A stretch of DNA of 64,000 nt from Arthrobacter nitrophenolicus (GCF_000332815.1 NZ_AOFD01000017.1:1-64000); one strand, 5' to 3'. Shown: positions 7,955 through 17,805, numbered from the stretch's first letter. Numbers and translations: made by a program. The notes: a model not told the origin generated them from the sequence alone.

Positions 7955-8401
7955 TTAGAGGCCGAACCGCTCCTGCGCAGTCCGGGCGGACGTGCCGAGG
8001 GCGGCGCCGATTGCCTCCCAGGAGTCTCCGTTTGCGCGGGCAGCCCGGACGGCGGCTTTCAGTTCGGCCTCGGCCTTCGCGGCAGCCGTGCGGGCAGCGG
8101 TGATCCGGCGGAAATCTGCGGCAGTCCTGTCGGTGTGAGGTGCCGGGCTGAGGCGAAGGAGTGTGCCATCCACCCGGAGCGGCGCGACCAGTTGCTCGAT
8201 GTGCAGGACGTAGCCTTCTTCGGGCCGGCGCTGTATGTAGGCAGTGAGGACGGTCTTTCCCTCGCCGTCCTCAAAGTCCACTTTCCCGTAGCTCTCACTC
8301 GGGCCAACAGGCCAAGGACGCGGCCGCAACCGCCCTGATGTCTCATACTGCGCCAGCTCGCCGGCCCTGACCTCGGGGACTTGTGCTTCGCGTGGGGTCA
8401 T
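7955..8401 (-). CDS. Small helix-turn-helix-like hypothetical protein
   Basis: A 148-residue soluble protein. The N-terminal half is mixed alpha/beta with no recognised family; the C-terminal part (about 105-148) is Ala-rich helix ending in a helix-turn-helix-like stretch (NGDSWEAIGAALGTSARTAQ), as seen in many short actinobacterial DNA-binding proteins. The start at 8401 is supported by AAGGAG about nine bases upstream. It is monocistronic between the GH16 gene and the divergent catalase gene. A DNA-binding role is inferred from this one stretch only. Confidence 0.65.
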   Translation of the reverse strand: MTPREAQVPEVRAGELAQYETSGRLRPRPWPVGPSESYGKVDFEDGEGKTVLTAYIQRRPEEGYVLHIEQLVAPLRVDGTLLRLSPAPHTDRTAADFRRITAARTAAAKAEAELKAAVRAARANGDSWEAIGAALGTSARTAQERFGL

Positions 8402-8741
8402 CCTGACCGTTCTCCTTCAGGGTGTCTTGCCATGGGATCCGGGTGGGTTCGCAGTGGCATTGGGCGGCGCTCCAGTACAGATACCAGTACAAGCCGCCAC
8501 GGGTTGAAGCGCACGAGTACCCAGTACTTGTTCCTTCCCGATTTGGGCACGGCCCGGGGCCCGATCGACAAGGGAGTAACTCCAGGGGCACACCTATGCG
8601 GGTATCCGGGCCAGCACTGACGGCCGCTGCAGGGTTGGGGGATTTGTGGCAGAAAGCATCGTTGCCTAGGGTACTAAGCACGCTTAGTATCTTGGTTTCG
8701 ACAGCGGACTGCCAGATTGCCCATCCTGAGGAGAAGAATTC
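8402..8741. other. Divergent intergenic region upstream of katE
   Basis: A 340-base gap between the starts of a minus-strand HTH-like gene and plus-strand katE. It holds three copies of CCAGTAC (8472, 8484, 8521; the first two extend to CCAGTACA) and an 18-base palindrome at 8672-8689. Open frames crossing it show no protein-like composition, so I read it as regulatory. Confidence 0.6.
8672..8689. promoter_or_regulatory. Perfect palindrome upstream of katE, candidate operator
   Basis: TACTAAGC-AC-GCTTAGTA has 8-bp perfect arms and sits 53 bases before the katE start, where a repressor or redox regulator would act. The regulator is not encoded next to it. Confidence 0.5.
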
Positions 8742-10958
8742 GTGCCAGAAGAGAGCAACATCCACATCCCCGGCGTCCCCACCAGCGAGCCCGCCAGCCT
8801 GGAGGAACCGACAACCCCGCGGGAGCCGCTGCCGCCAAAGCCGGACCAGCGAGGACCTGAAGCGGTTTCAGCCACTGGAAGCCCGACGGGGGCGCCGGCC
8901 ACGGCGCGGGCCCAGTCCGGCCAGTACCTGACTACCGCCCAGGGGTTGCGCGTTCGCGACACCGACCACTCCCTGAAGGCCGGTTCGCGCGGTCCGATCC
9001 TGTTGCAGGACCACCACCTGCGGGAGAAGATCACGCACTTTGACCACGAACGCATTCCCGAGCGGGTGGTGCACGCCCGTGGCGCCGGGGCCCACGGCGT
9101 CTTCCGTTCCTACGGCACTGCTGCAAACATCACCCGCGCGGGCTTCCTGGCCAAGGATGTGGAGACTCCGGTTTTCGTCCGCTTTTCCACCGTGCTGGGT
9201 TCCCGTGGCTCTGCTGACACGGTCCGGGACACCCGGGGCTTTTCCACCAAGTTCTACACGGACGAGGGCACCTACGACCTGGTGGGCAACAACATCCCCG
9301 TCTTCTTCGTCCAGGACGGGATTAAGTTTCCGGACATCGTTCACGCCGCGAAGCCGCACCCGGACCGGGAAATTCCCCAGGCGCAGAGTGCCCATGACAC
9401 GTTCTGGGATTTCGTCTCCCTGCACACCGAGGCCCAGGCGCACACGATGTGGAACATGTCCGACAGGGGAATCCCGCGTTCCTACCGGACCATGGAGGGC
9501 TTCGGCGTCCACACGTTCCGGTTCATCAATGCCGAGGGCCGCACCACCCTGGTGAAGTTCCACTGGAAGCCGAAGCAGGGCGTTCACTCCTTGGTTTGGG
9601 AAGAAGCGCAGATCATCAACGGTATGGATCCGGACTTCCACCGGCGGGACCTCGCCGACGCCATCGAAGCAGGGGCCTACCCTGAGTGGGAGCTTGGCGT
9701 CCAGACGTTCCCGGACACCGAGGACCAGATGTTCGAAGGCATCGACCTGCTGGACCCCACCAAATTCGTTCCCGAAGAACTGGCTCCGGTCCAGCCCATT
9801 GGCGTCATGACCCTCAACGCCAATCCCACCAACTACTTCGCCGAAACCGAACAGGTGGCCTTCCATCCGGGCCACCTCGTCCCCGGGATCGATGTCACCA
9901 ATGACCCCCTGCTCCAGGTGCGCCTCTTCTCCTACCTCGACACCCAGATCTCCCGGCTGGGCGGGCCCAACTTCGGCCAGATTCCCATCAACCGTCCGCA
10001 CGCCCCGGTGAATGACATGCTGCGGGACGGCATGCACCAGCAGGCGGTCCATGGCGGAGCGGCTCCCTACCATCCCAACTCGCTCGACGGCGGCTGCCCG
10101 TTCCTCGCCGGACAGGACCTTGGCGCATTCATCGACGTGCCGGAGGAAGTGGCTGCCTCCATCAAGGAGCGCAGGAACCCGGCATCCTTCGATGACCACT
10201 ACAGCCAGGTGGGTCTCTTCTACCGCAGTCTCAGTCCCGTGGAGCAGGACCACGTGATCCAGGCCTACACCTTCGAGCTGGGCAAGTGCTACGAGAAGTC
10301 CATCCGCGAACGGCAGCTTGCAGCCCTGGCCAACGTGGACGCCGGCCTGTGCGCAGCGGTAGCCAAGGGCCTGGGCCTCCCCGCCCCGCAGGCAACAGAG
10401 CAGGTTGCGGAGTCCGACCCCAGCCCCGCATTGTCCCAGGTGGGCAAAACCTGGCCCGTCGCCGGCCGCGTGGTCGGGATCCTCGCCGATGGGAACAGCG
10501 ACCTTGCTGCCGTGAACGCAGCACGAAAGGCGCTGGACGCCGAGGGGATCGTCCCCCTGGTCATCGCCCCGCAGGGCGGCTTCCTTGGGTCAGAGAACGA
10601 CGGCGGGGTCCCCGTGCAGCGGACGTACCTCACCGCCCGCTCCACGGAGTTCGACGCCGTCATCGTTGCGGCTTCTGCCGCTCCGGCGCCCGACGCCGAA
10701 CCAGGACTGGACGCCAAGGCCGGCGCCCCCGGGAGTGCACTGGATCCACGGGCTGTCCTGCTGCTGACTGAAGCATTTCGTCATGCCAAGGCCATTGGCT
10801 CCTTGGACGCCAGCAAGGGTGTCCTGACGGCGGCAGGCATACCTGGGGATGCCCCAGGAATAGCTGCCGGGGAGAACGCTGAAGCCTTGGTCACAGAATT
10901 GACCGGGCTCTTGGCGGCCCACCGCGTCTGGGAACGGTTCCCGGTGACGTCCGCCTAG
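8742..10958 (+). CDS. katE: Catalase, large-subunit (KatE/HPII type)
   Basis: A 738-residue clade-II haem catalase that splits hydrogen peroxide into water and oxygen in the cytoplasm. The catalytic pair and haem ligand are present at a constant offset of 17 from E. coli HPII: His111 (RVVHARGAGAHG), Asn184 (VGNNIPVFF) and Tyr398 (FSYLDTQ). After the catalase core, a C-terminal flavodoxin/DJ-1-like domain (about 575-735, from VAGRVVGILADGNSD) marks the large-subunit class. The N-terminal 70 residues are a Pro-rich arm. It starts with GTG preceded by GAGGAGAAG. Likely monocistronic, with an upstream palindrome and a downstream hairpin. Confidence 0.95.
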   Translation: MPEESNIHIPGVPTSEPASLEEPTTPREPLPPKPDQRGPEAVSATGSPTGAPATARAQSGQYLTTAQGLRVRDTDHSLKAGSRGPILLQDHHLREKITHFDHERIPERVVHARGAGAHGVFRSYGTAANITRAGFLAKDVETPVFVRFSTVLGSRGSADTVRDTRGFSTKFYTDEGTYDLVGNNIPVFFVQDGIKFPDIVHAAKPHPDREIPQAQSAHDTFWDFVSLHTEAQAHTMWNMSDRGIPRSYRTMEGFGVHTFRFINAEGRTTLVKFHWKPKQGVHSLVWEEAQIINGMDPDFHRRDLADAIEAGAYPEWELGVQTFPDTEDQMFEGIDLLDPTKFVPEELAPVQPIGVMTLNANPTNYFAETEQVAFHPGHLVPGIDVTNDPLLQVRLFSYLDTQISRLGGPNFGQIPINRPHAPVNDMLRDGMHQQAVHGGAAPYHPNSLDGGCPFLAGQDLGAFIDVPEEVAASIKERRNPASFDDHYSQVGLFYRSLSPVEQDHVIQAYTFELGKCYEKSIRERQLAALANVDAGLCAAVAKGLGLPAPQATEQVAESDPSPALSQVGKTWPVAGRVVGILADGNSDLAAVNAARKALDAEGIVPLVIAPQGGFLGSENDGGVPVQRTYLTARSTEFDAVIVAASAAPAPDAEPGLDAKAGAPGSALDPRAVLLLTEAFRHAKAIGSLDASKGVLTAAGIPGDAPGIAAGENAEALVTELTGLLAAHRVWERFPVTSA

Positions 10959-10980
10959 GTACTCCAGGAAGGCCAACGAA

Positions 10981-11026
10981 GGGAGGGGAGTGCCGCCGTC
11001 GTTCCGTCGGCCGGCGTTCCCCTCTC
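10981..11026 (+). terminator. Terminator-like hairpin after katE
   Basis: GGGAGGGGAGTGCCG pairs imperfectly with CGGCGTTCCCCTCTC 23 bases after the katE stop, with a short T-containing 3' flank. A plausible transcription end without a strong T-tract. Confidence 0.5.
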
Positions 11027-11055
11027 TGCGTCTCCATTAATCTTCGAGAAAGCCT

Positions 11056-11083
11056 ATATATCAAAGCGTGCAATCTGATATAT
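11056..11083. promoter_or_regulatory. Inverted repeat upstream of the aminotransferase operon
   Basis: ATATATCA-N12-TGATATAT is a perfect 8-bp inverted repeat ending about 52 bases before the aminotransferase start, strikingly AT-rich in this GC-rich context. It probably overlaps the promoter as an operator. Confidence 0.45.
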
Positions 11084-11135
11084 TAGCCAGCGGATCGGCA
11101 GTACCGATTGTCAACTCGATGAGGAGTGGAACAGC

Positions 11136-12334
11136 ATGCAGCAACTCGCACACCGGCTCGACCGGCTGGGCACCGAGACGGCCTTCAGCGTCGCGCAGGC
11201 CGCCGCGTCCTGGAAGGCGCAGGGGAACCGGGTCTACCCGTTCCACCTCGGCGACATCAACACCCCGACGGCCCCGCACATCGTCGAGGCGATGAACAAG
11301 GCCATCGCGGACGGCTACACGGGCTACTGCCCGGGCCCCGGCATCCCGCAGCTGCGGGAGGCCCTTGCCGAGGACATCGGCTCGCGCCGCGGCATCCAGT
11401 TCTCGCCGGACAACGTGGTGGTCATGACCGGCGGCAAGCCCGTCATCACCAAGTTCCTCCAGGCGGTCATGAACCCCGGCCAGGAAGTGCTCTACCCGAA
11501 CCCCGGCTTCCCCATCTACGAATCCCAGATCGAATACCTCGGCGGCACGTCCGTTGCCTACCGCTACGTGCCCACCTCCACGGGCTTCGCAATCGACCTG
11601 GACCAGATCCGCGCATCGATCACCCCCAACACGGTCGCCATCATCTACAACGACCTGCAGAACCCCATCTCCGCGGAATCCACTGCCGCGGAACGCGAGG
11701 CCATCGCGCAGATCGCGATCGAGCACGATCTTTGGGTGCTCTCCGACGAGGCGTACTTCGAGACCCGCTACGAGGGCGTCTCGAACTCGATCGCGTCCCT
11801 GCCCGGCATGGCAGAACGCACCGTCATCCTCTACACGTTCAGCAAGAAGTTCGCGATGACGGGCTCGCGCCTCGGTTGCGCCGTCGCCCCGGTCGAGATC
11901 GCCAAGGTGCTCAGCACGCTCAACACCAATGACGAATCCTGCACCACGCACTACGTGCAGTGGGCCGGCATCGAAGCACTCCGCGGTTCCCAAGAGCCGG
12001 TACAGCAGATGCTGGACGTCCTCAAGACACGGCGGGACGCGGCCTGCGAGCTCCTAAACGGGATCCCCGGCATGCACGTCGCCGTCCCGCAGTCCACGTT
12101 CTACCTGTTCCCGGACGTCACCGAGGCCATGGAGCGCCTGGCTACACCGCGGTGGGCGATTTCGCCACCGAAGCCCTCTACAAGACCGGCGTCTCCTTCT
12201 GCACGCGTGAGCACTTCGGCCGCCGCCAGCCCGGCGAAGACCGGCAGTACATCCGCCTGGCCTACTCGGGCATCGACGTTCCGGACATCCGTGAAGGCCT
12301 CGGCCGCCTGCGTGAGTGGATCGAAACCGCATGA
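11136..12334 (+). pseudogene. PLP-dependent class I/II aminotransferase (frameshifted)
   Basis: An aspartate-aminotransferase-fold enzyme of about 399 residues. YPNPGFPIYESQ and LSDEAYFE line the active site, and the PLP lysine is Lys237 in SKKFAMTGSRLG. It moves an amino group between an amino acid and a 2-oxo acid; substrate not predictable. The frame breaks near 12140 (CTGGCTAC where CTGGGCTAC restores it): the remaining 64 residues, including FATEALYKTGVSFCTREHFG, read in the next frame to TGA at 12334. That stop overlaps the next gene's ATG (ATGA), so the two are coupled; the partner suggests the 2-oxo acid is then reduced to a D-2-hydroxy acid. Confidence 0.82.
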
Positions 12335-13288
12335 GCCGCGTCGTCGTCACGGGACGCATCCCCGAAGCAGCACTCGAGAAGCTCCGCGCCGAGCATGAAG
12401 TCGACGCCTGGGCAGGCCCGGAATCCATCAGCCGCGAGGAACTGCTGCGCCGGGTAGCCGGCGTGGACGCCGTCGTCAGCCTGCTCACCGAACGCATCGA
12501 CGCCGAACTGCTCGACGCCGCCGGCCCGCAGCTCAAAGTCGTGGCCAACGTCGCCGTCGGCTACGACAACATTAACGTCCCGGCCTGCACAGAGCGGGGC
12601 GTCGTGGCCACCAACACCCCGGGCGTGCTCATCGACGCCACGGCCGACATCGCGCTCAGCCTCATCCTCATGGCCACCCGCCGGCTTGGCGAGGGGGAGC
12701 GCCTCATCCGCTCCGGCGAGGCCTGGAAGTGGGGCATGTTCTTCCTCCTGGGCAGCAGCCTCAAGGGCAAGACCCTCGGCGTGGTCGGCATGGGCGGCAT
12801 CGGCCAGGCCACCGCACGCCGTGCCAAGCGTTCGGCATGGAGATCGTCTACCAGTCCCGCAGCGAAATCGATCCCGCCGTCGCCTCTGAACTGGGCGCCC
12901 GGCGGGTGGACCTCGACGAACTGCTCGCCGTCTCCGACGTCGTGTCCCTGCACTGCCCCTACGGCCCCGCCACGCACCACCTCATCGGCGCGGAGCAGCT
13001 GGCAGCGATGAAGGACTCGGCGTACCTGGTCAACACCGCCCGCGGACCCATCGTCGACGAAGCGGCACTCGCCGCCGCACTGCGCGATGGCATCATCGCG
13101 GGAGCCGGCCTGGACGTCTACGAGCAGGAGCCGACCGTGCATCCCGGGCTGCTGGACCTTGACAACGTGGTCCTGCTGCCCCACCTGGCTCCGCCACCGT
13201 CGAGACACGCACCGCGATGGCGATGCTCGCCGCGGACAACGCGCTCGCCGTGCTCAGCGGGAACCAGCCGCCTGCCCCCATAGGGTAA
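12331..13288 (+). pseudogene. D-2-hydroxyacid dehydrogenase, D-glycerate DH-like (two frameshifts)
   Basis: A reconstructed 319-residue NAD(P)-dependent dehydrogenase of the GyaR/hydroxypyruvate reductase type. Blocks: LKVVANVAVGYDNINVPAC, the Rossmann motif LGVVGMGGIGQATARRAK, NTARGPIVDE with its Arg, and LPHLGSATVETR with the catalytic His. It would reduce hydroxypyruvate or glyoxylate to D-glycerate or glycolate. Two single-base losses split it: near 12828 (AAGCG for AAGGCG) and near 13188 (CTGGCTCC for CTGGGCTCC). Restoring both gives one open frame to TAA at 13288. ATGA overlap with the aminotransferase suggests transamination then reduction in one pathway. Confidence 0.82.
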
Positions 13289-13300
13289 CAGGCCACAGCT

Positions 13301-13342
13301 GCCGTGCCGCAGATTTCCGGGGGAACGGATCTGCGGCACGGC
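13301..13342. terminator. Strong bidirectional terminator hairpin
   Basis: GCCGTGCCGCAGAT and ATCTGCGGCACGGC are perfect 14-bp arms around a 14-base loop, located between the convergent hydroxyacid dehydrogenase and GH127 genes. It can end transcription from both sides. Confidence 0.7.
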
Positions 13343-13440
13343 CATCCCTCAGCGTTCGACGGCGGTGCCGCCGCATCCGGGACAGGATTACGACGGCGGG
13401 ACGCACCAAAGCGGGCAGCGCCGGCTGGGTGGATCCAGGG

Positions 13441-15719
13441 TCAGGCTCCCCGCCGGAGCAACGCAACGGAGAACAGGTCGCCGGACGTGTGGCCGGGCAG
13501 GGCATGGACGCTGAAGACCAGCCGCCCGTCTGCTTCGTGGCCGGGGTAGGCCGCCGGAACCTGGTAGTCGAGCACCACAATGTCGCCGTCCCGGCGCTCC
13601 AGGGCCGGCCGGTCCAGCACTGCGCCATTAAGCCGCAGCTGATGGCCGCGCCCTTCGTCAGCCCGGAACCGGACGCGCAGGCTTTCCGCCTCCTGCCCCG
13701 GATCCGACAGGACGTAGGAGAACCACCCGGTGGCACTGCGCCAGTGCAGCCCGTCCCCGCCGCCGGCGCGCGTGGCCTTCCCGGCGAAGCCGTGATCGGA
13801 TTCGGGCTGTTGTTCCCCCGCCATGACCTCGTCCACCACCGCCATGCGTTCCGCGGCGGCCTGCTCCAGGAGCCGCAGTTCGGCGGACCGCTGGCCGGGA
13901 TCGCCCGTTGGCCAGTAGACGGTGTAGCGCTCGTCATGGATGCCCGCGAAAGGCTCCAGCAAAACAGTGCCCGCGCGCCCGGATGCGTCCACCACGTCCA
14001 CTTCGGCACGCAACGCCTCCCGGTCCACAAGCCTGATGGCGCCGCAATCCGGCACCACGGGAGTCTGGCTGAGCGGCAGCATGGGTCCGGAGGCGACGTG
14101 CCCCATCCGTTCGTCCGGCGCCTCAAAGCCTTCAACGCCCTCATGTCCTGCCCGGGCGGCCAGCACCACGGGCCCGTACCGGAACGAGACCCATGGGGAC
14201 CCGTCCGGCAGGGCCTCGGCAGCGAAATCGGCCTGCAGCCGGATGTTCACGGTGGAGATGCCCTGCCAGGTGCGGCTGATGCTCACGTACCTGCCGCCGT
14301 CCTCCGCCTCCGCGCCCGGCCCTGTGCCGGCGTCGACCTCCATCTCCGCAGCCCAGAAGGGCCGGCGCAGCCGGATGGTGGCTTTCACCGGCGCTTCCGC
14401 GGTAACAACCAGGGCCACGTGTCGGAGAACGGAAACCCGGTTTCCAGCCGCACGCGCAGGCCGTACTCCGGCCAGTCGAGGGTGGACGGGATGTACAGGT
14501 TGACCAGGAGGTCATTCCCGGCGCGGCTGTAGATCAGCTCCCCGTAGCGGGCGTGGTTCTCCAGGCCTGATCCCACGCAGCACCACATGGACTCCTGCGC
14601 CCGCGAGTACACCCGGTAGTGCCCCGGCCGCATCGGCGTGAAGTACACCAGCCCGCCCGTCCCGGGGTGCTGCGAGGACAGGATGTGGTTGTACGTGGCC
14701 CGTTCAAAGAAGTCGACGGCGGCCGCGTCACCGTGGGCCTCAAAGCGCAGCTTGGCCAGCTTCAGCATGTTGTACGTGTTGCAGGTCTCCGGTCCCTGCG
14801 GGTCCTGGACCATCGGGGAGAAATCCGACGCCGGGTGGAAGTGCTCGCGTACGCTGTTCCCGCCGATGGACACCGACCGCCGGGACACTACTGACTCCCA
14901 GAAAATATCGCACGCGTGTGCCAAATCCGCGTCATGCGTCGGGCCGGCCAGCCGCGCGTAACCTACCACCTTGGGAATCTGGGTGTTCGCGTGCAGGCCA
15001 TCCAGCAGGTCCTGCCCGGCAGCCAGCGGATCCAGCAGTGCGCGGTGCGAGAAGCGCCGGGCCTCCCGGAGGTACTCCTCCCGGCCCGTCAGCTCCCACA
15101 GAAGAGCGAAGGCCTCGTTCATACCGCCGAATTCGGCGTGGAGAACCTCCTCGAACGCGTCATCCGCAAGGTGCGCCGAGACCCGCAGCCACCAGCCCGC
15201 CAGCCCGACGGCAATATCCAGCGCTTCCCCGGACCCGGCGAACACGCGGGCGTCCAGCAGCCCCGCCAGCGTCTTGTGCAGGTTGTATAGCGGAACCCAC
15301 CGGCCGTTGAGCGTGAACAGGTCGGCGTCCACCTCACCGCGGGCCAGTTCCTGACCCAGGTCCCCGCCTCGGGGCACCCCGCCCACGTAACCGTCACCGT
15401 GCGCGGCCTGGCAGTTTCCGAGGATCACGACGGCGGCCCGCACCTTCGCCAGGAGTTCCGCGTTGCCGGTGGCTGCATACAGCCTGGCGCAGCCGGACAG
15501 GTAGTGCCCGCCGATGTGGCCGCCAAGGCCATCGGACTCCCAGTTGCCATAGGCTTCCGCGGCGCGCACCAGTCCGGCCTCGTGGAGATAGGGTGCGAAC
15601 AGCCGGTCCGCGTCGAGCGACAGGATGTAGCGGACGGAGGTGTCCTGCGCCTGCCGGAACGGGCTGTCCAGGAGCCGGATCCGGTCCAGCGGAAACGAGG
15701 TCCCCCTTGCATTCGCCAC
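13441..15719 (-). pseudogene. GH127 beta-L-arabinofuranosidase (frameshifted)
   Basis: A reconstructed 759-residue intracellular glycoside hydrolase of family 127 (formerly DUF1680), which releases beta-linked L-arabinofuranose from plant glycans and glycoproteins. The (alpha/alpha)6 barrel is first, with the zinc/catalytic residues visible in GPETCNTYNM (Glu, Cys) and MWCCVGSG (Cys-Cys, nucleophile included); beta-sandwich domains follow. The frame changes near 14418 (ACGTGG where ACGGTGG restores FSDTVALVV), after which the C-terminal 325 residues read on in the next frame. GTG start with AGAGGAG upstream. No signal peptide, so the substrate is probably an imported oligosaccharide. Confidence 0.85.
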
Positions 15720-15853
15720 GCCACTCCTCTTTGCCTGAACTGCCAGCCATATTCCTTCTACAACGATGTAGATTATGCGGAAGACGGCGGGGACAGCAAG
15801 CCCCTGTGCCGCGCCTGCTGTCCCCGCTGCGTCTTCTGCCTACCTGGCGCCGG

Positions 15854-16912
15854 CTACCGGACGGATTCTTCGGCGGGCGGGACGTCCTCCTTGCCCCGTG
15901 CCTCATGCCGGCCTCCCCACAATGGCTGCAGCGCCTCGAGTTCCTCGGGCGTCGCATTGCGGAAAGGCGGTACTGCCGGTGCCGGCGGCTCATGCCGGGC
16001 CTGGCCGCGGGTGGCAATCAGGCTGGCTGCGATGGAGACGCCCAGGATGGTGGTGATGACAGCGAGGGAGACCGGCGTCGGGATGTAGTAGACGTCGATC
16101 TTGAGCGCCATCTTGATGCCCACCCAGACCAGCACCAGGGCCAGGCCCGCCTTCAGGTACACGAACCGGTGGATAAGGTCCGCCAGCAGGAAGTACATGG
16201 CGCGCAGGCCCAGGATGGCGAAGGCGTTGGCCGTGAACACCAGGAAGACCTCGTCCGTGACCGCGAAGATGGCGGGGATGGAGTCGACGGCGAAGATGAT
16301 GTCCGTGACCTCCACCAGGACAAGGACGGCCAGCAGGGGAGTGGCGAGCAGGACGCCGTTCCTCCTGATCAGGAACCGCTGGCCGTGAAAGGCATCCGTC
16401 ATCGGCACATGCCGGCGGAACAGCTTCAGCGCCCGCGACTTCTCCGGGTCGATGTGCTCGTTGCGCTGTTTGAGCATCCGGTACCCGGTGAACAGCAGGA
16501 AGGCGGCGAACAGGTAAAGGACCCACCCGGCGCTGGCGATGATCGCCGACCCGGCTGCGATGAACACGCCGCGGAATAACAGCGCCCCCAGGACGCCGAA
16601 GAACAGGACCCGGTGCTGGTACTCGCGCGGCACCGCGAAGAACGTAAAGATGATCGCCCAGACGAACACGTTGTCTACCGCCAGCGACTTTTCGATGAGG
16701 TAGCCGGCGAAGTACTGCTGCCCGAACTCAGCGCCGTACATCAGCCAGACGACGCCGCCGAACGCCACGCCGAAGACCACCCAGACGGCGGACCAGGCTG
16801 CAGCCTCGCGGACGGAAATGACATGCGCATGGCGGTGGGCGACGAGGTCGACGACGAGCATGAGGAGGATGAATCCGATGACAGCGAACCACATCCACAG
16901 GGGAACATTCAT
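15854..16912 (-). CDS. TerC/Alx-family integral membrane protein (manganese homeostasis)
   Basis: A 352-residue membrane protein with about nine hydrophobic segments and the TerC-family acidic motifs YLIEKSLAVDNVFVWAII and LVEVTDIIFAVDSIPAIFAV. Alx-type members are linked to manganese export. The start at 16912 follows a leader holding a yybP-ykoY riboswitch, which supports a manganese role. The C-terminal 45 residues are a Pro/Glu-rich cytoplasmic tail. It is monocistronic and divergent from the GntR gene. Confidence 0.9.
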   Translation of the reverse strand: MNVPLWMWFAVIGFILLMLVVDLVAHRHAHVISVREAAAWSAVWVVFGVAFGGVVWLMYGAEFGQQYFAGYLIEKSLAVDNVFVWAIIFTFFAVPREYQHRVLFFGVLGALLFRGVFIAAGSAIIASAGWVLYLFAAFLLFTGYRMLKQRNEHIDPEKSRALKLFRRHVPMTDAFHGQRFLIRRNGVLLATPLLAVLVLVEVTDIIFAVDSIPAIFAVTDEVFLVFTANAFAILGLRAMYFLLADLIHRFVYLKAGLALVLVWVGIKMALKIDVYYIPTPVSLAVITTILGVSIAASLIATRGQARHEPPAPAVPPFRNATPEELEALQPLWGGRHEARGKEDVPPAEESVR

Positions 16913-16945
16913 GGAGCACCTGCTTCCAGTCAGTAGTAACCAACT

Positions 16946-17036
16946 GGAGGTCTCTCCCGGCCAGTGCTGGCCTGTCCACCGGAAGGCGCTGGGGCCTACG
17001 TACTGACGATGGACGGAGTGGGGGATACTCCCCTCC
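16946..17036 (-). ncRNA. yybP-ykoY manganese riboswitch
   Basis: On the minus strand the leader reads GGAGGGGAGTA at its 5' end and GAGACCTCC at its 3' end; the outer GGAGG/CCTCC form P1, and GGGGAGTA and AGACC are the conserved yybP-ykoY elements. CGTCAGTAC lies between, also typical. It ends 34 bases before the terC/alx start, so it likely turns expression on when manganese is high. Recognised by eye from consensus, not by covariance search. Confidence 0.8.
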
Positions 17037-17104
17037 GGAAAGACCAAGTTAACTGCTTCGCCAGAAATTGGCAACCGCCCGGTCCGCGCGCCACATCTGT
17101 ATAG

Positions 17105-17114
17105 ATGTATACAT
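17105..17114. promoter_or_regulatory. Palindrome in the GntR promoter, candidate autoregulatory site
   Basis: ATGTATACAT is a perfect palindrome inside an AT-rich stretch 26 bases before the GntR start, of the TGTATACA kind seen for FCD-type GntR regulators. Confidence 0.4.
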
Positions 17115-17139
17115 GTATGATTCCTGGGGAGGTAACACC

Positions 17140-17805
17140 ATGCCAGAATCACCGGCCCGGAACACCGGAGCCCACGTTGTCTATGCCGAACTGAAGCGCC
17201 GGATCCTGACCCTGGAGCTGAAACCGGGGGAGCGCATCTACGAACCGGCGATGGCGTCGGCGCTCCAGGTGAGCCGCACGCCCCTGCGTGAAGCGGTGCG
17301 GCGGCTCATTTCCGAGAGCCTGCTGGAGCAGCAGCCAACCGGCGGTGTGGTGGTGCCGGCGCTGGATGAGGCCGCGATTTCCGAACTCTATGAGGTCCGG
17401 GCTGCCATGGAATCCCTCATGGCGCGCAACGCCTGCCTCAAGGCGACGGAGTCGGACATCGAAGCGCTGCGCGGCATCCTTGCTCGAAATGCCGCCATGG
17501 TGGAGTTTGCCGATGATGCGATGCAGCAGGGAATGGCCCTGCATGCCAAAATCGCCGCCATTGCCGGGAACTCCTGGGCACGCCGCTTCCATGAGCAGAT
17601 TTCCAGCCAGATGGAACGGTACCGCCACTTCACCAACGGCACCCAGGAGCGGCGGGACCAGGCCCTGGACCAGCACCGGACCCTGGTGGATGCCGTGGCG
17701 GCCGGCAACCCGGAGAAGGCCGCCAAGGTCGCCTTCGACCACGTGATGGGTGCACGCGACGCGGCAGTGCGCGCCGTGACCGCCAACGCCGCGGACAACC
17801 AGTGA
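17140..17805 (+). CDS. GntR-family regulator with FCD domain
   Basis: A 221-residue regulator: N-terminal winged helix (about 10-75; LKPGERIYEPAMASALQVSR and TPLREAVRRL) and an all-helical FCD effector domain (about 85-210) with metal-type His residues (LHAKIAAIAGN, DQHRTLVDAVAAG). Start at 17140 because GGGGAGG lies eight bases upstream. The stop overlaps the start of the next MFS gene (GTGA), so it probably regulates that transporter and itself through the palindrome upstream. Effector unknown. Confidence 0.9.
   Translation: MPESPARNTGAHVVYAELKRRILTLELKPGERIYEPAMASALQVSRTPLREAVRRLISESLLEQQPTGGVVVPALDEAAISELYEVRAAMESLMARNACLKATESDIEALRGILARNAAMVEFADDAMQQGMALHAKIAAIAGNSWARRFHEQISSQMERYRHFTNGTQERRDQALDQHRTLVDAVAAGNPEKAAKVAFDHVMGARDAAVRAVTANAADNQ

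Noticed and set aside
15854..16912. Tellurite resistance function for TerC
   Set aside because: No other ter genes are present and a manganese riboswitch precedes the gene, so metal homeostasis fits better.
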